Assembly (NCBI GenBank): GCA_937952305.1 | Contig: CALFZO010000061.1 | Location: forward strand, 62,001-126,000 | Length of the DNA stretch: 64,000 nt | Direction of reading: 5' to 3' | DNA from: an uncultured Anaerolineales bacterium | GTDB taxonomy: Bacteria > Chloroflexota > Anaerolineae > Anaerolineales > UBA6663 | Shown: piece after piece, positions 16,881 through 25,432 of the stretch | Position numbering within the stretch: position 1 is the stretch's first letter | How the letters are laid out: each line of letters starts with the position of its first letter | Position numbers and translations under genes: made by a program | The notes under the pieces: model-generated | Databases searched by the model: none | The model's input: the letters and a program-made list of their open reading frames with translations, nothing else | What the model was told of the DNA's origin: nothing

Positions 16881-18305
16881 ATGGACAGAGCCATCCCGCC
16901 GCAGGCCGCCGACCTGTTGGTCACCCACGCCCTGATCGTCACTCAAGACGCCCGGCGCCGCATCATCGCGGACGGCGCCCTGGCTGTCCGGGATGCCAAA
17001 GTGGTGGCGGTCGGACCGACGGCGGAAGTGACCGCCCAGTTCTCGGCCAGCCGCACCCTCGCCGGACAAGGCCGTGCGCTGTTTCCGGGCCTGGTCAACA
17101 CCCACACCCATCTCTTCCAATCGGCCGTGAAAGGCCTGGGCGAGGACATGGGCGTGGAAGCCTGGGTGCGGGCCGTCACCTTCCCCACCGCGCGTTCCAT
17201 GAACCCGGACGAGGTCTACCTGGCCGCGCTGGTCAGCGGCCTGGAGAATCTGCGCAGCGGCGCGACCACCCTCGTCGACTTTCACTACCCCGTGAGGGAC
17301 CCGGCCCTGCACGAGGCCGTCCTGCGCGCCCTGCTGGACAGCGGTCTGCGCGGCCGCTACTCGCGCATGGTCAACGACACCGGCGCCGAGGCCGGCATCA
17401 TCCCCGAACTGATCCAGCCCGCCGACGAAGCGCTGGCGCACGCCGGTGAACTCGCGGACCGTTACCACGGCGCCGGCAGCGGGCGGATCCAGGTCGGCCT
17501 TTCAGTTGGCTCCATCTGGGGGGTCAGCGAGGCCGGCCTGCGCGCCACACGGCAGTTGGCCGACCAGCGCCACCTGCCTATCACGATGCACATCAACGAG
17601 TCGCGCTACGACAACGCCTCGGCGCTGGAACGCTTCGGGCGCGGCACGGTCCCGATGCTGGCGCACACCGGGCTGCTCGGCCCGGATCTCCTGGCCGTCC
17701 ACTGCGTGCACATGACGGACGAGGATATTGCGTTGTTCGTCGAACACGCGGTGAAGATCTCGTACAACGCGGTCAGCAATATGTATCTCGGCTCGGGCAT
17801 CCCGCCGATCGTCAAGCTGGCGCGCGCCGGCCTGACCATCAGCCTGGGCACTGACGGCGCCGGCAGCAATAATTGTCAGGATCTGCTGGAGACTCTCAAG
17901 TTCAGCGCGCTGCTGCAAAAAGCGGCCGCCGAGGATGCGTCGGTGGTATTAGCGCAGACGGCCCTGGATTGGGCCACTCGCGATGGCGCTCAGGCGTTAG
18001 GGCTGGCCGCCCAGATCGGGTCGCTCGAGCCGGGCAAGCAGGCCGATTTCTTCCTGGTGGACCCGTATACGCCCAAGGCTACCCCTGTCCATGACCCGAT
18101 CGCGACCCTGGTGTATTCAGCCGGCCAGGCCAACGTCGCCACCGTCGTCGTGGATGGGCGCGTGCTGCTGGAGGACGGGGTGTTCCAGAATCTGGACGAG
18201 CCGGCCTTGCTGCGCGAGGCCCAGCGCGCCGCGCAGAGACTCGCCCAGCGGGCGGGCACTGAACACCTTTTGGATCAGCGCGCCGGCCGCTGGCGTCCGT
18301 TGTAG
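16881..18305 (+). CDS. Amidohydrolase, AtzA/TrzN/guanine deaminase-type
   Basis: A 474-residue metal-dependent deaminase or dechlorinase-fold enzyme. Metal and active-site residues are His75 and His77 (NTHTHLF), His237 (TMHINES), His274 or His277 (VHCVHMTD) and Asp325 (GTDGAGSNN). It resembles the 5'-methylthioadenosine/S-adenosylhomocysteine/cytosine deaminase group and is only distantly like the other amidohydrolase at 8925. The ribosome site GAGGGG precedes the ATG. It follows the XRE-cupin gene on the same strand and likely shares its promoter. A role in deaminating an N-heterocycle is likely; the substrate is unknown. Confidence 0.88.
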   Translation: MDRAIPPQAADLLVTHALIVTQDARRRIIADGALAVRDAKVVAVGPTAEVTAQFSASRTLAGQGRALFPGLVNTHTHLFQSAVKGLGEDMGVEAWVRAVTFPTARSMNPDEVYLAALVSGLENLRSGATTLVDFHYPVRDPALHEAVLRALLDSGLRGRYSRMVNDTGAEAGIIPELIQPADEALAHAGELADRYHGAGSGRIQVGLSVGSIWGVSEAGLRATRQLADQRHLPITMHINESRYDNASALERFGRGTVPMLAHTGLLGPDLLAVHCVHMTDEDIALFVEHAVKISYNAVSNMYLGSGIPPIVKLARAGLTISLGTDGAGSNNCQDLLETLKFSALLQKAAAEDASVVLAQTALDWATRDGAQALGLAAQIGSLEPGKQADFFLVDPYTPKATPVHDPIATLVYSAGQANVATVVVDGRVLLEDGVFQNLDEPALLREAQRAAQRLAQRAGTEHLLDQRAGRWRPL

Positions 18306-18312
18306 CCCCGCC

Positions 18313-19041
18313 TCAGGCGTCTGCCCACGGGTCGGCGAAATTCCGGATCATGACCGGATCAATCTCAAGGCTGCGCGGCGTTGCCAGCAGCGCGCTGACC
18401 AGTTCCCCGATCGGCTCAGGTTTCATCATCCGTTCGCGCACTGTGGCCGGCGCCTGGCCTGCCCACAGAGGGGTATCGGTCGCCGCCGGGCAGACCGCGA
18501 AGACCCGGATACCCAAAGGCTTGCCCTCGGCCGCCAGCGCGATGGTCAACCCGTTCATCCCGGCTTTGCTCGCGCAGTACGCGGCTTCATCCGGGAACCC
18601 CTGCACCGCCGCCAGAGAACTCATATTGACGATCTGACCGCGGCTGCGGCGCAGGTGCGGCCAGGCCGCCCGGCAGACCACAAAAGCCCCGCGCAGGTTG
18701 ATGTTGAGGATTTCGTCCCACAGCGCCACGGAGGTCTCGGTGATGGGCGCCTGCTTGAGCAGGCCGGCGCTGTTGACGACGATGTCCACCCCGCCGAATT
18801 CGGTCACGGCGGCCGAGACCAGCGCGGCCACCTGCCCTTCGTCGGTCACGTCGGCCTGAACCGCGCGCGCGCTGCCGCCCTCGGCCATGATCCGCGTTGC
18901 CACCGCTTGCAGAGGCGTCAGGCGCCGGCCGGCCAGCACGCAGCGCGCGCCGGCGGCGGCGAGGGCGTGCGCCACCGCGGCGCCCAACCCGCTGCCCGCG
19001 CCGGTAACGATCACCGTCAAGTCCTGCAACGCGTGTGTCAT
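18313..19041 (-). CDS. Short-chain dehydrogenase/reductase (SDR)
   Basis: A 242-residue classical SDR. The cofactor loop TGAGSGLG is at 13-20, NSAG at 90-93, the catalytic Ser at 141/142, Tyr155 and Lys159 (YCASK). The ATG at 19041 follows a GGGAGG ribosome site about ten bases upstream and is preferred over a GTG 27 bases earlier. It converges on the amidohydrolase with only 7 bases between stops and is transcribed alone toward it. Substrate not predictable. Confidence 0.88.
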   Translation of the reverse strand: MTHALQDLTVIVTGAGSGLGAAVAHALAAAGARCVLAGRRLTPLQAVATRIMAEGGSARAVQADVTDEGQVAALVSAAVTEFGGVDIVVNSAGLLKQAPITETSVALWDEILNINLRGAFVVCRAAWPHLRRSRGQIVNMSSLAAVQGFPDEAAYCASKAGMNGLTIALAAEGKPLGIRVFAVCPAATDTPLWAGQAPATVRERMMKPEPIGELVSALLATPRSLEIDPVMIRNFADPWADA

Positions 19042-19375
19042 AGCCCGGGCGCCTCCCAGTCGTGTCACCCCCGCGCCGGGACAGCTTTGTCCTGGCGGTG
19101 GTTCAGTTCAGGATCTCCGGCGCGCACTGTAGCACATTTTGCGCCGGCAATCCGCGTCTCACCCAGCCGGCCTCGGCGCGCAGCGTCCACTGGAAATCAC
19201 TTTCGGCCGGCCACCCCAACGGGCCAACTGGCCGCCCGCTATGTCCGCAGACCCCTTGGCGCGGGCCCGGAAAACAAGCGACGCGTCCAGGGACCTGTCA
19301 GGTCTAGGGCGGTGCCGCGTATCAGTTACGATTCCGGCAAGCGTTGCGGGCTGGGACGAACGAACGGACGATGCG
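19042..19375. other. Intergenic stretch without recognisable gene
   Basis: Open frames here are short and have no recognisable domain. The stretch separates the SDR gene (reading left) from the remnant of a LuxR/MalT-type regulator (reading right) and may contain the degenerate promoter region of that lost gene. I see no RNA gene or clear palindrome. Confidence 0.5.
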
Positions 19376-19510
19376 ATGTCCACGCCCGTGCTGACCACGA
19401 AGCTCTATATCCCCCCGAGCCGGCCCCAGGTTGTCGTGCGGCCGCGCCTGATGGCGCGCCGGGCGGCGTGGTGGGATCTGGGAACGCAAAAGCGACCAAG
19501 TTCCCTGTGA
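19376..19510 (+). pseudogene. N-terminal remnant of a MalT/LuxR-type ATP-dependent regulator
   Basis: The frame starts MSTPVLTTKLYIPPSRPQ and continues VVVRPRLMARR, which is the highly conserved N-terminus of the large (about 900-residue) MalT/LuxR-type transcriptional activators that are expanded in Chloroflexota. After about 29 residues the similarity stops, and the frame runs through unrelated sequence into the tRNA terminator hairpin and ends at 19510. The ATPase, TPR and HTH parts are missing, so this is a deletion remnant. The break lies next to the tRNA cluster, a frequent recombination site. Confidence 0.75.
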
Positions 19511-19535
19511 TTTTTCACAGACCCTTGGTCGCTTT
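19489..19535 (-). terminator. Terminator of the tRNA operon, nested hairpin
   Basis: A 12-bp perfect outer stem (AAAGCGACCAAG at 19489-19500 pairing with 19524-19535) encloses an inner 6-bp stem (19505-19510 with 19515-19520) with a 4-base loop. On the minus strand the outer stem is followed by TTTTGCG, fitting an intrinsic terminator 22 bases after the tRNA-Cys 3' end. Confidence 0.7.
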
Positions 19536-19556
19536 CAGTTACGGACGTTGGTTAAG

Positions 19557-19628
19557 AGGCGACGGTGGGATTTGAACCCACGCATAAGGGTTTTGCAGAC
19601 CCTTGCCTTACCACTTGGCGACGTCGCC
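19557..19628 (-). tRNA. tRNA-Cys(GCA)
   Basis: The minus strand folds into a cloverleaf: acceptor GGCGACG with CGTCGCC, anticodon loop CTGCAAA (anticodon GCA) closed by AGGGT/ACCCT, and T-loop GTTCAAATC. The discriminator base is U, as usual for tRNA-Cys. The 3' CCA is not encoded. Last of three tRNAs in one minus-strand unit. Confidence 0.95.
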
Positions 19629-19670
19629 GTTATCAAAAATGAATGGCAGAGGGTGAGTCTGCCATTCCAG

Positions 19671-19742
19671 AGCGGGCGATGGGATTCGAACCCACGATCT
19701 TTTCCTTGGCAAGGAAACGTTCTACCACTGAACCACGCCCGC
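19671..19742 (-). tRNA. tRNA-Gly(GCC)
   Basis: Cloverleaf on the minus strand with acceptor GCGGGCG/CGCCCGC, D-loop TTCAGTGGTAGAA, anticodon loop TTGCCAA (anticodon GCC) and T-loop GTTCGAATC. Discriminator U; no encoded CCA. Middle gene of the tRNA unit. Confidence 0.95.
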
Positions 19743-19766
19743 ATGCGGTCGCCAAGCGACCCACAG

Positions 19767-19839
19767 TGCCGAGACCCAGGATTGAACTGGGGACACCGCG
19801 ATTTTCAGTCGCGTGCTCTACCAACTGAGCTATCTCGGC
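19767..19839 (-). tRNA. tRNA-Phe(GAA)
   Basis: Cloverleaf on the minus strand with acceptor GCCGAGA/TCTCGGC, D-loop AGCTCAGTTGGTAGAGC, anticodon loop CTGAAAA (anticodon GAA) and T-loop GTTCAATCC. Discriminator A; no encoded CCA. First gene of the unit, 46 bases from the promoter -10 box. Confidence 0.95.
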
Positions 19840-19884
19840 GAGCAGTCCCGTTGTGAGCACGCCGGGTACTGTGCTGCGGCAGGG

Positions 19885-19913
19885 ATTTTAGCCGAGCGAC
19901 ACAGGCTTGTCAA
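19885..19913 (-). promoter_or_regulatory. Consensus sigma-70 promoter of the tRNA operon
   Basis: On the minus strand TTGACA (19908-19913), a 17-base spacer and TAAAAT (19885-19890). Transcription would begin near 19878, about 40 bases before tRNA-Phe. It is one of the best promoter matches in the window. Confidence 0.85.
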
Positions 19914-19937
19914 GGAATCTTGAGACCGCGTCCGGCC

Positions 19938-22013
19938 TCACGGCTCGTCAGCCGCACAGCGAAAGCCGACAAAGTTGCTGCGGCTGGACGGCGATAGCTT
20001 ATTGCGCGCCGCAGCCCGCACACGATCGGGCGTGTCCATCCAGGCCCCGCCCCGGATGACGCGCTCGGTCCCTACTTCCACCCCGCGCGGGTTGTCCACC
20101 GGCGCCAACGCCAGGTAGAAGTAGCCGCCAAAATCGTACCAGTCCGCCACCCACTCCCAGACGTTGCCAGACATGTCCAACGCGCCGTCAACGCTGGCGC
20201 CGGCCGGGTATGCGCCGACGTTGCGGGTGCGCGTGGCGCTGTCGTCCCATTCCGTCGCGCGCCAGCCGGCCGGGCAGTTCGTGTCACAGAAGTTGGCGCG
20301 CGTCCCGTCGAAGGTCTCGCCCCACGGATAGCGGCGGCCGTCTACCGACCGCGCGGCGCGGTCCCACTCGGCTTCGGTCGGCAGACGCCGGCCCGCCCAG
20401 GTGCAATAGGCCTGGGCGTCATTCCAGCTGACCTGGACGACCGGCGTGAACGGCCGCTCTTGCGCGCCGGGCGCCCCCGGCCCCTCCGGCAGCAGCCAGC
20501 TGGCGTTCGAGACGAAGAAGGCGTCGTTGCCGGAAAAGACGATCCCGCCCTTCTTGGCGCCGTTCACGCCATCGTCGGTGCCTTGCTCGGCATCCGTCAC
20601 ATAGCCGGTGGCGCGCACAAACTGCGCGAACTGGGCCACCGTCACTTCGGTCTTGTCAATCCAGAAGGCAGCGACGGCGACCTCCACTTGCGGCTTCTCG
20701 TCTTCGCTGGCGTCCGCGTCGGCCTCCGCCGATCCCAGGCGGAACCGTCCGCCCGGGAGGGCGAGCATCTCCATCGCGTCTTGCGGCGAGAGCCGGCTGC
20801 CCGCGCTGGTCGCCACCGGCGTGGGGACACCCGGCGTGGGCGATAGCCCGCCCCCCGGCGTCGCCGCCGGCCGGGTCACGGCCGGAGAGGCCCGCCCGTC
20901 CGGCGTCGCGGGGACCTCGGCCGTCTGGGTCGCGGTCGCGGCGCGCGTCGCAATGGGCGTCGAGGCCGCGCCCACCGAGAAGAAGCCCGTCCCCCACAGC
21001 GCCAGCGCCACCACCAGCAACATCAGCCCGGCGCCTGCCGCAAACAACGGCCACCGCTGCTGCGGGGGCCGGCCGTGACCGGCCAGCGGCCAGGCTCCGC
21101 CCGGCGAGGACGCCGGCCAGCGCAGTTCCGGCAGCGTCAACTGGGTGGGCAGACGCGAGAGTGACGGCTTGGCGAGCCCGGCGGCCCGGAAAGCCTCGAC
21201 CACGGTCTCGGACATCTCCTGGGCCGATTGAAAACGCTCGTCTGGGTTCTTGGCCAGGGCCTTCTCGACGACGTCGTTAAAGGCCGGCGGCAAAGCCGGG
21301 TTAGCCCCGGTGACCGCCGGCGCCGGTTCGTTGATGTGCCGCATGACGATGCCGACAGCACTGTCGCCGTCAAACGGGACCTGGGCCGTCAGCATCTCGT
21401 ACAGCATCACGCCCAGCGAATACAGGTCGCTGCGCGCGTCCACGGCCTGCCCGCGGCCCTGCTCCGGGCTCATGTAGTGCGGCGTGCCGATCATGCCGAC
21501 GCCGCTGTGCGTCAGACCGCCGCCGCGCACGATCTTGGCCAGGCCGAAATCGCTGATAAAAGAGTTGCCGCGCGTATCCAGCAGGATGTTCTTGGGTTTG
21601 ACGTCGCGATGGACGACCCCCAGGCTGTGCGCGTAATCCAGGCCGCGGCCAACCTCGGCCAGATAGCGCACGACTTCTTGCGGCGTCAGCGGTCCCTTCT
21701 GCAGCAGATCCTGCAGCGTGCCGCCGCTGATATAGCGCATGACCAGATAGGGCGTGTCGCCGATCTCGCCGTAGTCGATGACGGGCAGGATGTGGGGATG
21801 TTCCAGGGCGGCGACGATCTGCGATTCCTGGCGGAAGCGGGCGACGAACTGGCTGTCACTGGTCAGGGCCGGCGACAGGATCTTGATGGCCACCCAGCGG
21901 TTCATGCTGGGCTGACGCGCCAGGAAGACGTCCGCCATGCTGCCGGAGCCAATCAGCTCGACAATCGTATAGCCGTTGAGGTCCCGGCCGATCCACTCAT
22001 TCGACTTGGCCAT
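19938..22013 (-). CDS. Membrane Ser/Thr protein kinase fused to an FGE-sulfatase-like domain
   Basis: A 691-residue protein. Residues 15-275 are a Hanks-type kinase with all key residues: glycine loop IGSGSMADVF (21-30), Lys44, HRDVKPKN (135-142), DFG (155-157) and SPE (182-184). A single membrane helix spans about 322-340, followed by a Thr/Ala/Pro-rich spacer (345-405), so the C-terminal part is outside the cytoplasm. Residues 412-690 are a formylglycine-generating-enzyme/sulfatase-modifying-factor fold (GGRFRLGS, LPTEAEWDRAA, SGNVWEW, FVGFRCA). The catalytic Cys pair of true FGE is absent (RGGAWMDTPDRV in that place), so this domain probably binds a ligand rather than makes formylglycine. 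Likely a sensor kinase; targets unknown. It is transcribed alone. Confidence 0.92.
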   Translation of the reverse strand: MAKSNEWIGRDLNGYTIVELIGSGSMADVFLARQPSMNRWVAIKILSPALTSDSQFVARFRQESQIVAALEHPHILPVIDYGEIGDTPYLVMRYISGGTLQDLLQKGPLTPQEVVRYLAEVGRGLDYAHSLGVVHRDVKPKNILLDTRGNSFISDFGLAKIVRGGGLTHSGVGMIGTPHYMSPEQGRGQAVDARSDLYSLGVMLYEMLTAQVPFDGDSAVGIVMRHINEPAPAVTGANPALPPAFNDVVEKALAKNPDERFQSAQEMSETVVEAFRAAGLAKPSLSRLPTQLTLPELRWPASSPGGAWPLAGHGRPPQQRWPLFAAGAGLMLLVVALALWGTGFFSVGAASTPIATRAATATQTAEVPATPDGRASPAVTRPAATPGGGLSPTPGVPTPVATSAGSRLSPQDAMEMLALPGGRFRLGSAEADADASEDEKPQVEVAVAAFWIDKTEVTVAQFAQFVRATGYVTDAEQGTDDGVNGAKKGGIVFSGNDAFFVSNASWLLPEGPGAPGAQERPFTPVVQVSWNDAQAYCTWAGRRLPTEAEWDRAARSVDGRRYPWGETFDGTRANFCDTNCPAGWRATEWDDSATRTRNVGAYPAGASVDGALDMSGNVWEWVADWYDFGGYFYLALAPVDNPRGVEVGTERVIRGGAWMDTPDRVRAAARNKLSPSSRSNFVGFRCAADEP

Positions 22014-22106
22014 GCGCCGCGTGTGCTACTCCCGTGCCCACAATTTTACCTACTTCTGCGATGTCCAAGAAGTGAGCGTCGGTTGTCGACAAACCTCCAC
22101 AAACGC

Positions 22107-22135
22107 GCGAGCCGGGTGATCAGTCCCCGGCTCGC
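22107..22135 (-). terminator. Probable terminator downstream of nrdJ
   Basis: A 10-bp perfect stem (GCGAGCCGGG at 22107-22116 with 22126-22135) and a 9-base loop, followed on the minus strand by GCGTTTGT. It lies 60 bases after the nrdJ stop. The T-run is weak. Confidence 0.55.
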
Positions 22136-22195
22136 ATTGTACGAAGGGTGGTGGCTAAGGGTGGAGGGGTCGCTGGTCCCCCCGGCCGCGGGCGT

Positions 22196-24817
22196 TCAGC
22201 ACTGGCTGAAACCGCAGGTATAGCACTTGCGGCAGCCTTCTTCATTGACGAGGGTCGCCTCCCCGCAGTCCGGGCACAGGTCGCCGATGGCGGGCGGGGC
22301 CGGCGCCACGCTCGGGGCCGCCGACAACGGCATCTGCTCGGCGGCCGGCGCCGCGCCATTGCCGTCCAGGGCCGCCGGCGCATCGCCCAGGTACTCGGCC
22401 AGGGCGCGCGCCACGCCGTCCGGCAGGGACGCGATGCGGTTCGGGCCAAACCCGATGGCGCGTCCGCCGCCGATGCCGCTCAGCTGGTTGATGACCTCGC
22501 GCAGCCGGTCGATCGGCGCGATCGGCGAGGCCAGCCGCAGGATGTACGAAATCAGACGGCCGATGGCCTCCGACACCGCCGCGGTCTCGCTGCCGGCCTT
22601 GGCGGTGTTGATGAAGACCTCAAAGGGCTGGTTGCCGCCGTTTTCGTTGACGGTGACAAACGACTTGCCCAGCGGCGTCGTCACCTGGACGGTGCTGCCC
22701 CGCAGGCGCACCGGCCGCGGCTTCTTGGACTCATGGAAGAGCGCGGGCTGGACCTCCGGCTTGGGGGCCGCCGCCGGCCCGGGCGCCGGCATGACCGCCT
22801 CGTCGCCCTTGCGCTCCTTGGCCTTGGCGGTGGCGTGCGTCTCCAGCACCACCTTATCCCGCGAGCCGGTGACGTAGACGGTCAGGCCCTTGCAGCCCAG
22901 CTTCCAGGCCAGCAGATACGCTTGCGCCACGTCGTCTTCCACCGCGCCCTCGGCGAAGTTGCAGGTCTTCGAGAGCGAGTTGTCCACGAAGCGCTGCAAG
23001 GCCGCCTGCATGTAAACGTGTTCCTCGGCCGTGATGTCCTGGGAGACCACGAACGTGTGCCGGATATGGGCCGGCACCTCGGCGATCTCCTGGCACGAGC
23101 CGTGGAGCATGACCTGCTCGATGGTGCGGTGGCGCGTGGTCTCGTCCAGGCCGGCGTCGATCAGGGCCTTCTCAAAGAGCGGGCTGGTGTAGGTCAGCTT
23201 CAGGTCGCGGCCCTTGTCGTTGACGTGGCGGATGTAGGCCAGCGCGAAGACCGGCTCGCAGCCGTAGGACTCGCAGCCGGCGACGGTGGCGATGGTGCCG
23301 GTCGGCGCGATGGTGGTCTGCGCGGCGTTGCGGATGCCGAATTGCCGGATGCCGGCGACGATCTCGCTCCAATCGACGGCCGGCCGGCCGTAGTCGCGCG
23401 CGTAGGGCTGGAGCGGAGTCGGCGGCGTCCACTTCAGGTCGGCCGGGTCATACAGGCTGCCCTGGATGGCCTCAAACGGGCCGCGCGCCTTGGCCAGCTC
23501 CACACTGGTCTTCATGCAGTGGAAGCGCACGAACTCCATGACCTGGGCCGCGAACTCCTGGGCCTCGTCCGAGCCGTAGCGGATGCCGGCGTGATACATC
23601 AGGTCGCCCAGGCCCATGATGCCCAGGCCGATACGGCGGGCGCGGTGGGCGGCCTCGCGCAGCTGCGGCACGGCCGGCACGTAGGCGTTGGCCGTGACCA
23701 CGTCGTCCAGGAAACGCGTAGACAGGACCGTGCTCTCGCGCAGCTTTTCCCAATCGACCGTGCCGCGGCCGTCCTTGCCCACCGGGCCGAAGTGCTGGGC
23801 CAGGTTGAGCGAGCCCAGGCAGCAGTTCTCGTACGGGCCCAGCCATTGTTCGCCGCAGGGGTTAGTCGCCTCCAGCTGGTACAGGTGCGGCACGGGATTG
23901 TCGCGGTTGGCGGCGTCCAGGAAGAGCACGCCCGGCTCGCCGTTGTGGTGGGCCTGGGCCACGATCTTGTCAAACAGCGCGCGCGCGCGCACGGTCTTGA
24001 AGATGCGGATCGGGACGCCGGCCGGCTCGGCCTGCTCGAGCGTGCCGTGGAAGCCCTTGTACGCCTCGGTGCGGACGTCCGGGAAGCGCAACGCCCACAT
24101 CTCGTCGTTCTCGACCGCGCGCATGAAGGCGTCGGTGATGCCGACCGAGATGTTGAAGTTGGTGATGGCGTTCTCGTCGGTCTTGCAGGTGACGAACTCT
24201 TCGATGTCCGGGTGATCGACGCGCAGCACGCCCATGTTGGCGCCGCGGCGCGTGCCGCCCTGGGCGATCTCGCCGAAGGCCTTGTCGTAGACGCGCAGGA
24301 AGCCCACCGGCCCGGTGGCCTGGCCGGCCGAGGTGTGCACCAGCGCGCCCTTGGGGCGCAGGCGCGAGAATGCGAAGCCGTTGCCGCCGCCGGTCTGCTG
24401 GATGAGCGCGGCGTCGCGCAGGGTTTGGAAGATGCCGGACAGGTCGCGGCCCATGTCGTCGGTGATAGGCAGCACAAAGCAGGCCGCCAGCTGGCCGAGC
24501 GGCGTACCCGCACCGGTGAAGGTCGGCGAGTTGGGGAAGAAGCGCAGCGTCGACAGCAGGTCGTAGAAGGCGTCCTCAATGCCGCGCTCCGAGCCGCCGT
24601 GCTCGCGCTCCGCCAGGGCGATATTGTGCGCCACCCGCCAGAACATCTCCTCGACGGTCTCAGCCGGCTTGCCGTCCGGACCACGGCGCAGATAGCGCTT
24701 TTCCAGCACGGTGCGCGCGTTGTCGCTGAGCTTGATCTCGCGCGGGCCGGTCGGGGCGGGCTGGCCGTTGGCGGGCTTGCCGTTGGCACGGGCGGCGGGG
24801 GCGGTCTTCTCTACCAT
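22196..24817 (-). CDS. nrdJ: Adenosylcobalamin-dependent (class II) ribonucleotide reductase
   Basis: An 873-residue class II ribonucleotide reductase, which makes deoxyribonucleotides using coenzyme B12 and needs no oxygen or separate radical subunit. The active-site strand ATNPCGEQ, the glycine-rich TGGGNGF block, and the C-terminal zinc-ribbon-like tail CPDC...CRKCYTC near residues 845-870 are typical of the vitamin B12-dependent NrdJ family; the tail Cys residues re-reduce the active site. I use the ATG at 24817, preceded by AGGAGAG; a longer frame to 24907 has no such site. It follows nrdR by 102 bases on the same strand and should fall under the NrdR boxes upstream of that gene. Confidence 0.95.
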   Translation of the reverse strand: MVEKTAPAARANGKPANGQPAPTGPREIKLSDNARTVLEKRYLRRGPDGKPAETVEEMFWRVAHNIALAEREHGGSERGIEDAFYDLLSTLRFFPNSPTFTGAGTPLGQLAACFVLPITDDMGRDLSGIFQTLRDAALIQQTGGGNGFAFSRLRPKGALVHTSAGQATGPVGFLRVYDKAFGEIAQGGTRRGANMGVLRVDHPDIEEFVTCKTDENAITNFNISVGITDAFMRAVENDEMWALRFPDVRTEAYKGFHGTLEQAEPAGVPIRIFKTVRARALFDKIVAQAHHNGEPGVLFLDAANRDNPVPHLYQLEATNPCGEQWLGPYENCCLGSLNLAQHFGPVGKDGRGTVDWEKLRESTVLSTRFLDDVVTANAYVPAVPQLREAAHRARRIGLGIMGLGDLMYHAGIRYGSDEAQEFAAQVMEFVRFHCMKTSVELAKARGPFEAIQGSLYDPADLKWTPPTPLQPYARDYGRPAVDWSEIVAGIRQFGIRNAAQTTIAPTGTIATVAGCESYGCEPVFALAYIRHVNDKGRDLKLTYTSPLFEKALIDAGLDETTRHRTIEQVMLHGSCQEIAEVPAHIRHTFVVSQDITAEEHVYMQAALQRFVDNSLSKTCNFAEGAVEDDVAQAYLLAWKLGCKGLTVYVTGSRDKVVLETHATAKAKERKGDEAVMPAPGPAAAPKPEVQPALFHESKKPRPVRLRGSTVQVTTPLGKSFVTVNENGGNQPFEVFINTAKAGSETAAVSEAIGRLISYILRLASPIAPIDRLREVINQLSGIGGGRAIGFGPNRIASLPDGVARALAEYLGDAPAALDGNGAAPAAEQMPLSAAPSVAPAPPAIGDLCPDCGEATLVNEEGCRKCYTCGFSQC

Positions 24818-24919
24818 GCAGTTCTCTCCTGTGAAAGAACGAAACCATTCAAGCGGGCGGGGCCGACCCGCGACAGCAGGCGGCCGGGGGTGCCGCCCGG
24901 TATTCACACTGGCGGCGGG

Positions 24920-25372
24920 CTAGGCGCTCTCGAGCAGGCGGTTGATCTCGTCCCGCACGGACTTGATGTCGTCCAGGCCGAGATAGACGATGGCGTAGCG
25001 GATGTAAGCGATCAGATCCAGTTCCTTGAGGCCGGCCATGACCATGTCGCCGACCACACGGCTGGAGACTTCGCTCTTACCCATCGTCTGCAGGGTCGCC
25101 TCGATCTCCCCCACCAGCCGCTCGATATCCGCGGCTGAGACCGGGCGCTTGGCGCACGAAATGCGGATGCCGCGGAAGAGCTTCTCGCGGTCAAATTCTT
25201 CGCGCGTGCCATCCTGTTTGACGATCAGCGGTGTCGCCAGGATGGCGCGCTCATAGGTGCTGAAGCGCTGCCGGCAAGACAGACACTCACGCCGCCGGCG
25301 AACGCCGCCTTTCGCGTCGTGATTGGTGTCGATGACCTTGGAATCAGCCGCGCCACAATAGGGACAGCGCAT
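24920..25372 (-). CDS. nrdR: Transcriptional repressor NrdR
   Basis: A 150-residue repressor of ribonucleotide reductase genes that senses ATP/dATP. The N-terminal zinc ribbon has MRCPYCG and CLSCRQRF (two CxxC pairs) with the basic stretch VRRRRE between them, and residues 46-136 form the ATP-cone. Length and order match the family. It precedes nrdJ, and its own upstream region carries two NrdR-box-like palindromes, so it is likely autoregulated together with nrdJ. Confidence 0.97.
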   Translation of the reverse strand: MRCPYCGAADSKVIDTNHDAKGGVRRRRECLSCRQRFSTYERAILATPLIVKQDGTREEFDREKLFRGIRISCAKRPVSAADIERLVGEIEATLQTMGKSEVSSRVVGDMVMAGLKELDLIAYIRYAIVYLGLDDIKSVRDEINRLLESA

Positions 25373-25390
25373 GTCTCCCGCTCAAATAAC

Positions 25391-25432
25391 CGCCATATAT
25401 GGCGTCAGCATTTATACGGACACCATATTTTA
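25391..25432. promoter_or_regulatory. Tandem NrdR boxes overlapping the nrdR promoter
   Basis: Box 1, CGCCATATATGGCG (25391-25404), is a perfect palindrome and matches the NrdR consensus CxCxATATATxGxG. Box 2, ACACCATATTTTAG (25420-25433), matches its left half. The two centres are 30 bp apart, close to three helical turns, as in known NrdR operators. A -10-like TAAAAT on the minus strand (25427-25432) lies inside box 2, with TTGCTA (25452-25457) 19 bases upstream, so binding would block the promoter. Confidence 0.78.

Noticed and set aside
22148..25138. Very long plus-strand open frame (996 codons) opposite nrdJ and nrdR
   Set aside because: It mirrors the strongly biased codon use of the genuine minus-strand genes in high-GC DNA; its translation is Arg/Gly/Ala/His-rich with no domain.
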